From contig NZ_JAJERH010000016.1 of the NCBI RefSeq assembly GCF_016919725.2, forward strand, positions 1 to 61,177: DNA of 61,177 nt. The letters run 5' to 3'. The notes below the pieces were generated by a model. That model made no database searches. It was not told the origin of the DNA and saw only the letters and a program-made list of their open reading frames with translations. The translations under genes and the position numbers were made by a program. Shown here one piece after another: positions 37,537 to 47,020 of this stretch. How positions within the stretch are numbered: the first letter of the stretch is position 1; every line of letters begins with the position of its first letter. Source of the stretch: Virgibacillus sp. AGTR. GTDB taxonomy: Bacteria > Bacillota > Bacilli > Bacillales > Amphibacillaceae.

Positions 37537-39027
37537 ATGGATTCTATTGAAGGAATTATAACTGGCTTTCAGGTTGCATTTAGTATGCAAGGGTTACTTT
37601 TCGTTTTAATTGGTGTTTTTGTTGGTACATTCATCGGTATGTTACCAGGGCTGGGACCAATCAGTGCTATTGCTGTCATGATACCAGTGACGTTTGGAAT
37701 GGAACCAACCGTTGCATTAGTGATGATGGCAGGTGTTTACTACGGTGCCGTTTTTGGTGGATCTACATCTTCCATATTATTAAATGCACCTGGGATCTCT
37801 GGAACGGTCGCAACAGCATTTGATGGTTATCCGATGGCACAACAGGGAAAGGCAGGCAAAGCACTTGCTATAGCTGCTACGTCATCTTTTGTTGGAGGTA
37901 CTGTAAGTGTCATTTTATTAATGCTTTTAGCACCGATACTATCAAGTGTTGCAGTCTCCTTTGGTCCACCTGCTTATTTTGCTTTAATGTTTATGGGATT
38001 AACCTTAATAACAAGCTTATCCGAAGGGTCAACGATTAAGGCTTTAATCTCAGCTGTTATTGGATTTATGGTGGTCACAATTGGCATCGATGCCCAGACG
38101 GGAACACAACGATTTACGTTTGGAAATGTGAATTTGTTGGAGGGCTTAGACTTCCTGGTAATTGCTTTAGGTTTATTTGCATTAGCAGAGGTTTGTACAT
38201 TAATTATAAATCGTAAAGATTTATCAATGGATAATGCTCATAAATTAGGTAGTTTAAAGATAACCAAGCAGGAGTTTAAGGAAATGCGTGGTCCAATGTC
38301 ACGTCAATCCATCTTAGGTTTTTTACTTGGAGTACTTCCAGGGGCAGGAGCAACTATTGCCTCATTTATAGCTTATATTACTGAAAAAAGAATTGCCAAA
38401 AGTCCTGAAGCGTTTGGAAAAGGCTCAGTAAAAGGACTTGCTGCACCGGAAACTGCTAATAATGCTGCGACTAGTGGTGCTTTTGTTCCATTACTAAGCT
38501 TAGGTATACCAGGATCCGGAACAACAGCTGTTATGTTGGGCGCTTTTCTTGTGTTAGGCGTTCAGCCTGGTCCATTATTAATGACCGATAGACCTGAGAT
38601 TTTCTGGGGGATTATCGCTAGCATGTATATAGGGAATGTATTTCTACTAATTCTTAATTTACCGCTAATCCCTTACATAGCGAAAATATTAAAAATTCCC
38701 CGTCCATTGCTTATTTCATTAGTCATTATGTTTAGCATTATTGGGGTTTATGCGATTAGTTTTAATACGTTTGATTTATACATGCTTCTCTTATTTGGTG
38801 TAATTGGCTTTTTTATGCGACTATTTTCGTTTCCAGCTCCGCCATTAATTTTAGCATTTATCCTAGGAGGGATGATGGAACAGGCGTTTAGACAGTCATT
38901 GACCATATCAAATGGAAGTTTGATGATCTTTGTACAAGACCCATTAGCTTTAACACTACTAATTATTGCATTATTGTCTCTTGCTTTTCCTTTGATTCAA
39001 CAAATAAGAAGGAGCAAGAGAGCATAA
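37537..39027 (+). CDS. tctA: Tripartite tricarboxylate transporter large membrane subunit
   Basis: 496 residues, about 11-12 membrane segments, typical TctA. Signature GTFIGMLPGLGPISAIAVMIP lies near the N-terminus and its repeat LLGVLPGAGATIASFIAYITEK midway, plus FGGSTSSILLNAPG and PGSGTTAVMLGAF. It is the ion-coupled transport channel. The stop meets the start of the next permease gene directly. Confidence 0.95.
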   Translation: MDSIEGIITGFQVAFSMQGLLFVLIGVFVGTFIGMLPGLGPISAIAVMIPVTFGMEPTVALVMMAGVYYGAVFGGSTSSILLNAPGISGTVATAFDGYPMAQQGKAGKALAIAATSSFVGGTVSVILLMLLAPILSSVAVSFGPPAYFALMFMGLTLITSLSEGSTIKALISAVIGFMVVTIGIDAQTGTQRFTFGNVNLLEGLDFLVIALGLFALAEVCTLIINRKDLSMDNAHKLGSLKITKQEFKEMRGPMSRQSILGFLLGVLPGAGATIASFIAYITEKRIAKSPEAFGKGSVKGLAAPETANNAATSGAFVPLLSLGIPGSGTTAVMLGAFLVLGVQPGPLLMTDRPEIFWGIIASMYIGNVFLLILNLPLIPYIAKILKIPRPLLISLVIMFSIIGVYAISFNTFDLYMLLLFGVIGFFMRLFSFPAPPLILAFILGGMMEQAFRQSLTISNGSLMIFVQDPLALTLLIIALLSLAFPLIQQIRRSKRA

Positions 39028-40452
39028 ATGCGAATCATCAGAAGTGTTTACTATAAAAGCTATAAGAAAATATACTGGCTGTCTTTTGTACTGGTAATAT
39101 GTTGTTTAGTACTATTGCTTGTAAAAGACGCGATGGCTACACACTTCACAGCTGAACAACTTCGTACATTGTTTGTACTAGGAATAGCGGTTTACTTATG
39201 GGTGGCGGATCCAATTCCTACTGGAGCTGGTAGTATATTAATTATTGCATTATTGATGGTTTTTCAGTTAGCTGATAGTATGGAAGAGGCAGTAGTAGGA
39301 TTTTTATCACCAGCGATTTACTTTATTTTTATGTTATCAATTATCAGTCAGGTGCTTATTAAGGCGGGTGTTGATGGCATAGTGGCTCGATTTTTGTTGA
39401 AAATGAGTAAAGGGGGACCGAAATTTATTATTATCGGTCTGCCTCTATTTAGTTTACTGCTACCTGTGCTGCTTCCATCAGCTGTAGCACGTTTCAAAAT
39501 GCTATTACCTTTGATAGATCGATTAAATGACTATTTTGCTCTAGGAGAGCAAAGTCCATTTCGTAAATATGGCATTCATGTTATTGGAATGATAAACCAG
39601 CATGCAACAATGATTGTTTATACTGGTGGGGGATTTCCGATTTTGGCTTCTCAACTCTTAAGGGATTATCAAATTGCTGATTTAGGATGGTTAGACTGGT
39701 TTTTACTTATGGCCCCTCCAATATGGATTGGCTCCATTTTGACCCTTCTTTTTGTTTATAACTATATTTCGAGGCAATCCCGTAAAATTAGCTATTCTAA
39801 CGTACCCAGTTCTACTTCTAGTATATTGAAGGAAGATCAAGGAGAGCCTTCGAAGCAAATGTGGATAGTTAGTATAAGCTTTTTCGTAATGGTATTGACG
39901 TGGGTCGTTACTGATCCCCAGCAAGTACCTTTATTATTGCCACCTATGCTCTTAGTTGTTTTTTACGCCATTCCGAAAATTGACTTAGTAACAAATAGTG
40001 ATATACGTAAGCTTGACTGGGAGAATTTTTTGTTGCTGGGAGCTTCTTTTTCATTAGGTTCTGTCCTTGAAACTAATGGAACTGCATCTCAATTAGCGCA
40101 ACTATTAATGAAAATCGTACCTGAAGGAGCAGGAGTAGTATTAAGTGTTAGTATTATTGCAATAATGGTGTTCATATTACGCTTCTTTTTTATCGTACCA
40201 TCATCGGCAATTATTGTTATTTTTCCAGTTGTTATGTCTTATTCTCACCAGGTTGGACTTCCTCCTGTTCCCTTAGCACTTTTAATTATTATGATTGTCG
40301 GTAGTATGATTATTTTACCTATTCATACAACTACGACCTATTTGGCGAGTCAAACGCTTGCGTACTCTAGGAAAGAGCAAGTGTTTATTGGATTATTTTC
40401 TAGTACCGTATTTTTTATCACTGCGATCTTGGCAGCACTATATTTTTGGTAA
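39028..40452 (+). CDS. SLC13/DASS-type anion permease
   Basis: 474 residues with about 11-12 membrane segments. Features of the divalent-anion:Na+ symporter superfamily include VADPIPTGAGSILIIALL near 55-75 and the late signatures FIVPSSAIIVIFPVVMSY and ILPIHTTTTYLASQTLAYS. It lies 1 base after tctA, so it is the fourth gene of the tct operon. It may be a second route for a di- or tricarboxylate, or export an intermediate. Substrate not readable from sequence. Confidence 0.8.
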   Translation: MRIIRSVYYKSYKKIYWLSFVLVICCLVLLLVKDAMATHFTAEQLRTLFVLGIAVYLWVADPIPTGAGSILIIALLMVFQLADSMEEAVVGFLSPAIYFIFMLSIISQVLIKAGVDGIVARFLLKMSKGGPKFIIIGLPLFSLLLPVLLPSAVARFKMLLPLIDRLNDYFALGEQSPFRKYGIHVIGMINQHATMIVYTGGGFPILASQLLRDYQIADLGWLDWFLLMAPPIWIGSILTLLFVYNYISRQSRKISYSNVPSSTSSILKEDQGEPSKQMWIVSISFFVMVLTWVVTDPQQVPLLLPPMLLVVFYAIPKIDLVTNSDIRKLDWENFLLLGASFSLGSVLETNGTASQLAQLLMKIVPEGAGVVLSVSIIAIMVFILRFFFIVPSSAIIVIFPVVMSYSHQVGLPPVPLALLIIMIVGSMIILPIHTTTTYLASQTLAYSRKEQVFIGLFSSTVFFITAILAALYFW

Positions 40453-40457
40453 TACGA

Positions 40458-40493
40458 AATAAAGGTGATTTCATAAAGGACATCACCTTTATT
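40458..40493. terminator. Bidirectional terminator
   Basis: Perfect 12-bp arms, AATAAAGGTGAT and ATCACCTTTATT, with a 12-base loop, between the convergent permease and Lrp genes. Confidence 0.85.
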
Positions 40494-40501
40494 AGGTGTG
40501 A

Positions 40502-40951
40502 CTACAATTTAAACCCAGTTCTACTTTTAAATCGCTTTAGGATAATTGAGCTTTCTACTCGAGTTATTCCCTCAACAGAATATAGTTCTTCGTTAATGAA
40601 TACTTCAAGATTTTGAAAGTTTTCTACAAGTACATGCATATGTAGTGTACTGGGTCCTGTCATTTGATAAATACTTGCTACCTGAGGGTGATCAGCTAAA
40701 TTTTGAGCAACTCGTTGAAGCTGTTTTGGTTCCACATCTACTTCAAAAAAAGCGGATACTTGCTTTCCGAATTTCTCTGAGTTAATGACAACTGTAAACT
40801 TTTCAATAACGCCTTTTTCCTTTAAATTTTGAATTCGATCCTTAACAGCCACACGCGATAGTCCAACTTTATCAGCTAATTCAACATAAGATAATCGGCC
40901 ATCTTCAGCAAGTTCCTCTAACAATTTTACATCAATGTTATCCAGTTTCAT
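40502..40951 (-). CDS. Lrp/AsnC-family transcriptional regulator
   Basis: 149 residues. The N-terminal winged HTH (1-60) starts LDNIDVKLLEELAEDGRLSY and includes VGLSRVAVKDRIQNLKEKGV. The C-terminal RAM ligand domain (~65-140) binds amino acids in relatives. It is divergent from the chromate-transporter pair, so it may control it; the ligand is unknown. Confidence 0.9.
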   Translation of the reverse strand: MKLDNIDVKLLEELAEDGRLSYVELADKVGLSRVAVKDRIQNLKEKGVIEKFTVVINSEKFGKQVSAFFEVDVEPKQLQRVAQNLADHPQVASIYQMTGPSTLHMHVLVENFQNLEVFINEELYSVEGITRVESSIILKRFKSRTGFKL

Positions 40952-41111
40952 CGTTTCTGCTCCTACGATTTATTTAAAGCTAAATATAGTTTAACAGATA
41001 ACTTTCCTGAGAAAAACAATGTAATACTCAAACATTTGATAAATACAAATGGTAAGATTTTTTATGCTTTGATTTTATTTTGTAAGGTTTTATCATTATT
41101 TTTATTTGTTT

Positions 41112-41156
41112 TTGACATAATAAATTGTTGACAGCTAAATATTTGTTTATTAGTAT
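41112..41156 (+). promoter_or_regulatory. Promoter region of the chromate-transporter genes
   Basis: TTGACA at 41128-41133 and TAGTAT at 41151-41156 have a 17-base spacer. A second TTGACA at 41112-41117 has CTAAAT 17 bases downstream. Either or both would read into the transporter pair. Confidence 0.55.
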
Positions 41157-41202
41157 AGAATTTAAATTGGTGTAAGAGTAAGAAAATACAGATTTTCCGA
41201 AC

Positions 41203-41237
41203 GGGCAAGCCCACTTCTTGAGACGTGGGATGAATAT
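41203..41237. other. Possible IS605-type end relic
   Basis: AAGCCCAC-TTCTTGAGAC-GTGGGATGAATA is a short hairpin whose AAGCCCAC opening resembles the right end at 53694. It stands alone, without a transposase gene. The match is short and could be chance. Confidence 0.25.
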
Positions 41238-41274
41238 TTAGTGTAAGCTACATTATCGAAAAGGTACGTGAGCC

Positions 41275-41859
41275 ATGAGGAATCATTGGAATATCTTTAT
41301 AGCATTTTTTCGAGTTGGAATTTTAGGATATGGTGGTGGACCAAGTTCTATACCACTTGTCCATAAAGAAGTGGTAGATAATTTTAAGTGGATGAATGAT
41401 GAGGAATTTGGTGATTTACTTGCATTGGGAAATACACTACCGGGCCCAATAGCTACAAAGCTTGCCGGTTATATTGGTTACCGGGTATCAGGGGTTTTGG
41501 GAATGATTAATGCGGTATTAGCAACAATATTACCTACCATTTTTCTGATGATTTTACTTCTTTCATCCTTATCCTCCATAAAAGAGTACGATTGGGTTCA
41601 GGGGATGACGGCTACAGTCATACCAATAGTTGGAGTCATGCTAGCAACGTTAACATGGCAATTTATTCATAAAGCAGGAAAAGGAATGGGGTGGCTACAA
41701 ACAGGACTAGTACTGTTAATTGTCTTCGTTTTATTGCAAGTTCTACATATACACCCAGGACTTATTATAGCGGCTTTATTAATCCTAGCACTCGTAAAGA
41801 AGGATAAAGCGCCAAATACAGAAGAAAACATCACCGGTAGGGAAGGTGATCCGTCATGA
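41275..41859 (+). CDS. Chromate transporter, short-chain subunit 1
   Basis: 194 residues, one CHR domain of about six membrane segments. Motifs: FRVGILGYGGGPSSIPL near the N-terminus, then LALGNTLPGPIATKLAGYIGY. Short CHR proteins work as pairs encoded side by side (as B. subtilis YwrA/YwrB). Export of chromate is the known role of some pairs; many have unknown natural substrates. The stop overlaps the next start (ATGA). Confidence 0.88.
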   Translation: MRNHWNIFIAFFRVGILGYGGGPSSIPLVHKEVVDNFKWMNDEEFGDLLALGNTLPGPIATKLAGYIGYRVSGVLGMINAVLATILPTIFLMILLLSSLSSIKEYDWVQGMTATVIPIVGVMLATLTWQFIHKAGKGMGWLQTGLVLLIVFVLLQVLHIHPGLIIAALLILALVKKDKAPNTEENITGREGDPS

Positions 41860-42383
41860 TCTATTGGGAAATATTTCTTGCGTTTTTCATACCGGGAATA
41901 CTGGGGTATGGAGGAGGACCAGCCTCGATACCGCTTATAGAAAATGAAGTAGTTACTCGTTATGGATGGATGAATGTTCAGGAGTTCAGTGAAGTTCTTG
42001 CATTAGGAAATGCACTACCCGGACCAATAGCTACAAAAATGGCCGGCTATATTGGCTATGATGTCGCGGGAATCCCAGGGGCTGCAATAGGTGTTTTTGC
42101 TACGGTAGCACCGTCCCTACTATTAATTATTGTATTGTTAAGTATACTGTATAAATATAAGAATTCACCGAAAGTAAAGCGAATGACGCTCTACATTCGA
42201 CCAGTTATCGGTATCTTACTAGGTGTAATGGCATGGCGCTTTTTTAGTGAATCTTATGAAGGTATCGGTTTATGGCAAACAGTTATATTGATGCTTGTAA
42301 GTTATTTATTACTGGAGCGTATGAAAGTACATCCAGCATTTGTCATCATAGGTGCGCTTATTTACGGTGGATTTTTCTTATAA
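41856..42383 (+). CDS. Chromate transporter, short-chain subunit 2
   Basis: 175 residues, a second CHR domain parallel to its neighbour: FIPGILGYGGGPASIPLIENEV and LALGNALPGPIATKMAGYIGYDV. The two are probably ancient duplicates inserted in opposite membrane orientation. Translation is coupled through the 4-base overlap. Confidence 0.88.
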   Translation: MIYWEIFLAFFIPGILGYGGGPASIPLIENEVVTRYGWMNVQEFSEVLALGNALPGPIATKMAGYIGYDVAGIPGAAIGVFATVAPSLLLIIVLLSILYKYKNSPKVKRMTLYIRPVIGILLGVMAWRFFSESYEGIGLWQTVILMLVSYLLLERMKVHPAFVIIGALIYGGFFL

Positions 42384-42452
42384 AAAAGAGGGCAAGCAGA
42401 TGTGTACCCTTTGTAAAGGATATTTTAATGACCTGGCTTCCCTTTTTTTCAT

Positions 42453-43241
42453 TCACTTCACTAGACCTAACTGTTTCAGCCCATTGAAGATACCAGAATT
42501 CTGTACGGATGTGGTTTGGTGTTTTGCAAATGGTAGAAGATTAGGATCACCGTTCTCCATAATAAAACCCTCTCCTACAGCTTGTAGCATTTCTTTATCA
42601 TTCATACCATCTCCAAATGCGATAGCCTGTTCTTTTTTTATTTGTAGATGCTCTAGGACTCCCTTAACTGCTTCTCCTTTATTCACTTGTTTGCGAATGA
42701 TATCATAACAGTTTTCGACTCCCTCTACATTTACCTTAGATAAATGAATACCTTCTTCCATTGCCTCATACAATTTTATTTGGTCTGGACTGACGTTCAT
42801 AATTGAAGCGCCAAGTATCTGATCAAGTACATGATCTGATAGCCTTTCGTTTTGCTTTAACTGAAAAACTTCTGCAAAATCTTTCGTAATTGAATTAAAT
42901 AAAGTTGTAAAATAGTTTTTTTCACTTGTATAGCAAACGAGTTCATGATGATGCTTGCTTGCAAGTAACAGAAAACTTTCTAATGTATGCTGTTTCATAG
43001 GTTCATTGACAAGTGGCTTATCTTGATATGCGGCATAGGCACCATTATAGCCAATGTATGCATCAATTCCCAGGTCATGAGCTAAGTCGTTTACTTCGTG
43101 AAGGGGCCTTCCTGTACAAAGGAAAACAAGTATTCCTTGCTGTTGTACTTGGACGATTGCCTCTTTTGTAGAAGGTGAGTATGTATGGTCTGGTTTTAAT
43201 ATAGTACCGTCGATATCGAGGAATAGAATTTTATAGTTCAT
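42453..43241 (-). CDS. HAD-superfamily phosphatase, Cof type
   Basis: 262 residues from the ATG at 43241, which has AAAGGAG upstream. An ATG at 43268 would add nine residues without a site. Motif I is FLDIDGTIL, motif II a Thr in FLCTGRP, motif III Lys in KGEAVKGVLEHL, and motif IV FGDGMNDKEML. This is the Cof/IIB group, generally sugar-phosphate or FMN phosphatases. No neighbour fixes the substrate. Confidence 0.9.
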   Translation of the reverse strand: MNYKILFLDIDGTILKPDHTYSPSTKEAIVQVQQQGILVFLCTGRPLHEVNDLAHDLGIDAYIGYNGAYAAYQDKPLVNEPMKQHTLESFLLLASKHHHELVCYTSEKNYFTTLFNSITKDFAEVFQLKQNERLSDHVLDQILGASIMNVSPDQIKLYEAMEEGIHLSKVNVEGVENCYDIIRKQVNKGEAVKGVLEHLQIKKEQAIAFGDGMNDKEMLQAVGEGFIMENGDPNLLPFAKHQTTSVQNSGIFNGLKQLGLVK

Positions 43242-43414
43242 GGACTTCTCCTTTGTTTGCATATTCAACCTTATGCTACCTATTATTCAAATACGAAAGC
43301 CATTTGTCAATTCCGTTGAAAGTGGGAAGGTTATCTAATAGTATTATCTATTAAAATTTAAAAAATCTGTTTATTGATATTAGAAAAAAGAAGTGAGTTT
43401 TTTAATCCCACCTC

Positions 43415-44194
43415 TTATGTTTCATTCGTAATAATGGTATCTATACGATATTCGTTTAACTTGTTTAAAAATGGTGACTCGATTGGCTGATCTGTAATTA
43501 ATCGATCAATCTGTTCAAATTTGGCAAATACCGCACTGGAAGATTTACCGATTTTGGAGGAGTCAACTAAAGCAATTACTTTTGAGGCTCGTTTCACAAT
43601 CTCCTTTTTAATTTGTACTTCATATAAGTTAAAATCCTCTAAACCATTTTCGAAGGAAAATCCATTTGCAGATGTAAACATAATATCAATATTTACGTAA
43701 TCCAGAATATCAATTCCTAATGTGCCTTCAATTGAAGTTGATTTTTTAGTTACGACACCACCAATTAATATTACAGTAATATCTGGATTATCCTTTAATT
43801 CAATTGCTGTTTGCAGTCCACTCGTAACAACGGTTAAGCGTAGTGATGCCGAATTTAATAAGCGAGCCAACTCTAATGCCGTGGAACTTGCATCGAGTAA
43901 GATACATTGTTTTTCTTCAATGAGTTCAATTGCTTTTTTAGAAATTTGGATTTTTTCTTCTTTATTCTTCTTTTGTCTTACGTTGAAGCTATTATCGTTT
44001 TCTTTATCTTCATTAAGCACTGCCCCACCATGAGTTCTTGTTAAAAGCCCCTCATGCTCCATTTTATTTAGATCAGCTCGCAATGTAGCTTCGGATACCC
44101 CAATCTGGGAAGCGATTTCTTTAACAGTAATCCGCTTTCTCTCATGAAGAAGATCAATAATCTTACTCCTTCGTTCACTAGCAAACATTTTCAT
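43415..44194 (-). CDS. DeoR-family transcriptional repressor
   Basis: 259 residues. The N-terminal HTH (1-57) with ERRSKIIDLLHERKRITVKE and ASQIGVSEATLRADLNKMEHEGLL is typical DeoR. The C-terminal sensor domain (~75-235) has TRTHGGAVL, the phosphosugar-binding DASSTALELARLL, TVVTSGLQTAIEL and ALVDSSKIG. It is divergent from the tetritol operon, whose phosphorylated intermediate is the probable inducer. Confidence 0.9.
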   Translation of the reverse strand: MKMFASERRSKIIDLLHERKRITVKEIASQIGVSEATLRADLNKMEHEGLLTRTHGGAVLNEDKENDNSFNVRQKKNKEEKIQISKKAIELIEEKQCILLDASSTALELARLLNSASLRLTVVTSGLQTAIELKDNPDITVILIGGVVTKKSTSIEGTLGIDILDYVNIDIMFTSANGFSFENGLEDFNLYEVQIKKEIVKRASKVIALVDSSKIGKSSSAVFAKFEQIDRLITDQPIESPFLNKLNEYRIDTIITNET

Positions 44195-44342
44195 GAAGTT
44201 TCACCCTTATATATATTCTATCCTTAATCTTATTTCATTTATCGGTATTTATCAATATCTAACCATATATATTTTCGTTTTATGTTAATTAATAAAAAAT
44301 ACTTATTTAAATAAGTAAAATTGAAAAAAATCAAAAATAATA

Positions 44343-44370
44343 TTGACAATACGAAAATGAATGATAATAT
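44343..44370 (+). promoter_or_regulatory. Promoter of the tetritol operon
   Basis: TTGACA at 44343-44348 and TAATAT at 44365-44370, spacer 16. The cre box sits 13 bases downstream, a position typical for road-block repression. Confidence 0.6.
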
Positions 44371-44382
44371 ATAAATAGAAAT

Positions 44383-44396
44383 TGAAAACGATTTCA
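44383..44396. promoter_or_regulatory. Perfect cre box of the tetritol operon
   Basis: TGAAAACGATTTCA matches the CcpA consensus at every fixed position and is almost palindromic, between the promoter and the dehydrogenase start. Confidence 0.82.
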
Positions 44397-44464
44397 AAAA
44401 AATTCGTGATTCATTTCTACGAAAATAATGCTTTACGGATACGAATTGAAAGGGAGATGGGAGT

Positions 44465-45577
44465 ATGGAAAAGGCATTAGAAAAAAATGTTAGTAAACAA
44501 CAAGAAATTCCTGAACATATGAAAGCGATTGTAGCATATAGCCCGAAAAATTATAAACTTGAGGAAAAGGTTAAATCACCGAAGTTAGAAAATGAAAAGG
44601 AAATAATCATTAAAGTAGAAGCATGTGGTATTTGTGCTGGTGATATTAAGGCTTATGAAGGTGCTCCGAGTTTCTGGGGAGATGAAACACAGCCCGCCTA
44701 TATAAAAGCTCCAATGATTCCAGGTCATGAGTTTATTGGTCGCATCGTGCAAAAGGGGGAAGCAGTTACTGATTTCGAAGTTGGTGATCGAGTGATTTCC
44801 GAACAAATTGTTCCTTGTTGGGAATGCCGCTTTTGTAACCGCGGTCAGTATTGGATGTGTGAAAAGCATGATTTATATGGTTTCCAAAATAATGTAAACG
44901 GTGGCATGGCTGAATATATGAAGTTTACAAAAGAAGCTATTAATTACAAAGTACCTGAAGATTTGCCGATTGAAGATGCTATCTTAATTGAACCGTATGC
45001 TTGTAGTCTTCACGCTGTACAACGCGCTCAAGTGCAATTAGGTGATATTGTTGTACTTTCTGGTGCAGGAACTTTGGGGTTAGGAATGGTTGGTGCAATT
45101 AAAAAAGCTGGACCCAAAAAATTAGTCGTATTGGATATGAAAGAAGACCGTTTGAAATTAGCGAAGCAGTTTGGTGCAGATATTGTTTTGAATCCAAGTA
45201 AAACAGATGTTGTAAAGGAAATTAAAGATATGACCGATGGATATGGCTGTGATATTTATATTGAAGCAACAGGTCATCCGAAATCAGTGGAACAAGGTCT
45301 GCATGCTATTCGAAAACTTGGGCGATTTGTGGAATTTAGTGTGTTTGGCGAGCCGGTTTCCGTGGATTGGAGCATTATAAGTGATCGGAAAGAGCTTGAT
45401 TTATTAGGTTCTCACCTCGGCCCATACTGTTACCCTTTAGTGATAGAAGGTATTTCCAACGGAGACTTTCCAACAGCGGGGGTTGTTACACATCAACTAC
45501 CACTAGAAGACTTTGAAAAGGGCTTTGAATTAATGAAAAAAGGCGATAAGTCGTTAAAAATTATTTTACAGCCATAA
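44465..45577 (+). CDS. Zinc alcohol dehydrogenase, erythritol/L-threitol dehydrogenase-like (EltD type)
   Basis: 370 residues, RBS GGGAGATGGG. It is an MDR zinc enzyme with catalytic Cys in CGICAGDIKAYEG, PGHEFIGRI, a four-Cys structural zinc site in PCWECRFCNRGQYWMC (about 118-133) and the nucleotide fold GAGTLGLGMVG. As I recall the Mycobacterium smegmatis erythritol/L-threitol dehydrogenase, several stretches correspond closely (FWGDE, VGDRV-SEQIVPCWEC-FC-RGQY-MC, HDLYGF, VDWSIISD-KELD-LG-HLGPYC). It would oxidise a C4 polyol to erythrulose. It is first in an operon with a polyol permease and an erythrulose-kinase-like DhaKL. Confidence 0.8.
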   Translation: MEKALEKNVSKQQEIPEHMKAIVAYSPKNYKLEEKVKSPKLENEKEIIIKVEACGICAGDIKAYEGAPSFWGDETQPAYIKAPMIPGHEFIGRIVQKGEAVTDFEVGDRVISEQIVPCWECRFCNRGQYWMCEKHDLYGFQNNVNGGMAEYMKFTKEAINYKVPEDLPIEDAILIEPYACSLHAVQRAQVQLGDIVVLSGAGTLGLGMVGAIKKAGPKKLVVLDMKEDRLKLAKQFGADIVLNPSKTDVVKEIKDMTDGYGCDIYIEATGHPKSVEQGLHAIRKLGRFVEFSVFGEPVSVDWSIISDRKELDLLGSHLGPYCYPLVIEGISNGDFPTAGVVTHQLPLEDFEKGFELMKKGDKSLKIILQP

Positions 45578-45603
45578 CGATGTCTAATACAAGGGGGAGA
45601 ATC

Positions 45604-46884
45604 ATGCCAAATTTAAATCAAAATCAAACATTTTTAGACAGAATAGGTATTCCAGCAAATTTAGCCTGGGGGTACTTTGGTGTATTGATTTTTATGATGG
45701 GAGATGGTCTAGAGTTAGCCTGGATTAGCCCATTTCTTGTAGATGAAGGGTTATCCGTTCAGCAAGCAGCATTTCTTACAACATCTTATGGGGTAACAAT
45801 TGCTATTGCAGCTTGGTTATCCGGGGTCTTAGTGGAAGCATTTGGTCCTAGAAAAACGATGACCACTGGTCTGGTTCTATATTTAATTGGGCATATCCTA
45901 TTTGTCGGCCTAGCCATACCGAACCTTCATTATGAATTGATGATTCCAACATATGCGTTACGTGGGTTTGGTTACCCATTATTTGCCTATGCATTTCTTG
46001 TTTGGATAACGTATCGTACACCACAATGTCAACTAGGAACTGCCGTAGGTTGGTTTTGGTTTGTGTTTACCGGCGGCCTAAGTGTGCTAGGGGCGTACTA
46101 TTCAAGCTGGGCAATTAAAGCAATTGGACATATACCGACGATGTGGAGTGCGGTTTTATGGGTATGTGTTGGAGCATTTTTCGCAATAATTGTTAATCGG
46201 GATAAATTTGAATTAGAGGCGAAAAATAGTGCGGATAATAAATTAAAAGAATTAGTAAATGGAATAACGATTTTAAAAAGGGAGCCAAAGGTTGCTATAG
46301 CTGGTATTGTTCGTATTATCAACCAAGCATCTCAATATGCTTTTCCGTTATTCTTACCTATTTATCTAGCAGATCAAGGCATCCAAACTACCGTTTGGCT
46401 AAATATTTGGGGAACCATCTTCATTTCCAATATAGCATTTAACTTAATCTTTGGCTATGTGGGAGACAAATTTGGTTGGAGAAATACTGTCATGTGGTTT
46501 GGGGCAGTTGGTTGTGGGATCTTTACCCTGATGATGTTTTATGTCCCACAGGTTTTTACAGGGAATATTTTCTTAATTGGATTAATTGGTATGCTATGGG
46601 GAGCTTGTTTAGCTGGATTTGTACCACTTTCTGCTTTAACACCTTCATTAGTTGGAGATGGTGACAAAGGAGCCGCCATGTCTATTCTAAATTTAGGGGC
46701 TGGCTTATGCGTTTTTGTAGGACCTGCATTTGTTGCATTATTCTATGATTTAATAGGCACGCAAGGTCTAATGTGGTTATTAGCTGGATTATATTTTGCT
46801 GGAGCAATTATGACTATGTTCTTAAAATTACCTGAGCAAGAGGTTGAAATAGAAGAAAAAGATAGAGCACGCTCCGTTGTTTAA
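45604..46884 (+). CDS. MFS polyol permease (RbtT/DalT/CsbX family)
   Basis: 426 residues from the ATG at 45604 behind AAGGGGGAG. An in-frame ATG at 45580 lacks a site. Twelve membrane segments. The start NLAWGYFGVLIFMMGDGLEL and GPRKTMTTG after the second segment are features of the ribitol/arabitol permease group, with a second-half RNTVMWFGAVGCG. Here the substrate is probably the polyol oxidised by the preceding dehydrogenase. Confidence 0.85.
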   Translation: MPNLNQNQTFLDRIGIPANLAWGYFGVLIFMMGDGLELAWISPFLVDEGLSVQQAAFLTTSYGVTIAIAAWLSGVLVEAFGPRKTMTTGLVLYLIGHILFVGLAIPNLHYELMIPTYALRGFGYPLFAYAFLVWITYRTPQCQLGTAVGWFWFVFTGGLSVLGAYYSSWAIKAIGHIPTMWSAVLWVCVGAFFAIIVNRDKFELEAKNSADNKLKELVNGITILKREPKVAIAGIVRIINQASQYAFPLFLPIYLADQGIQTTVWLNIWGTIFISNIAFNLIFGYVGDKFGWRNTVMWFGAVGCGIFTLMMFYVPQVFTGNIFLIGLIGMLWGACLAGFVPLSALTPSLVGDGDKGAAMSILNLGAGLCVFVGPAFVALFYDLIGTQGLMWLLAGLYFAGAIMTMFLKLPEQEVEIEEKDRARSVV

Positions 46885-46901
46885 TAGCATGTGAATACGT
46901 A

Positions 46902-46932
46902 TGAATAGTCCACAGAAGCATGGGCTATTCAT
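46902..46932 (+). terminator. Stem-loop after the permease gene (partial terminator?)
   Basis: TGAATAG-CC and GGCTATTCA pair around an 11-base loop with no clear T run. It may reduce read-through into the kinase genes. Confidence 0.4.
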
Positions 46933-47020
46933 AAGCTAATGTAACGGTTTATTATGATAGAATGAAAAGTGGGAAGTTTCTAATTTTTTGAGGTTACTAT
47001 TAAATGAGAGGTGTGCATCA

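Noticed and set aside
42352-42708. 118-codon plus frame across the HAD gene end
   Set aside because: Mostly antisense to the HAD phosphatase; Ser/Cys-rich shadow translation.
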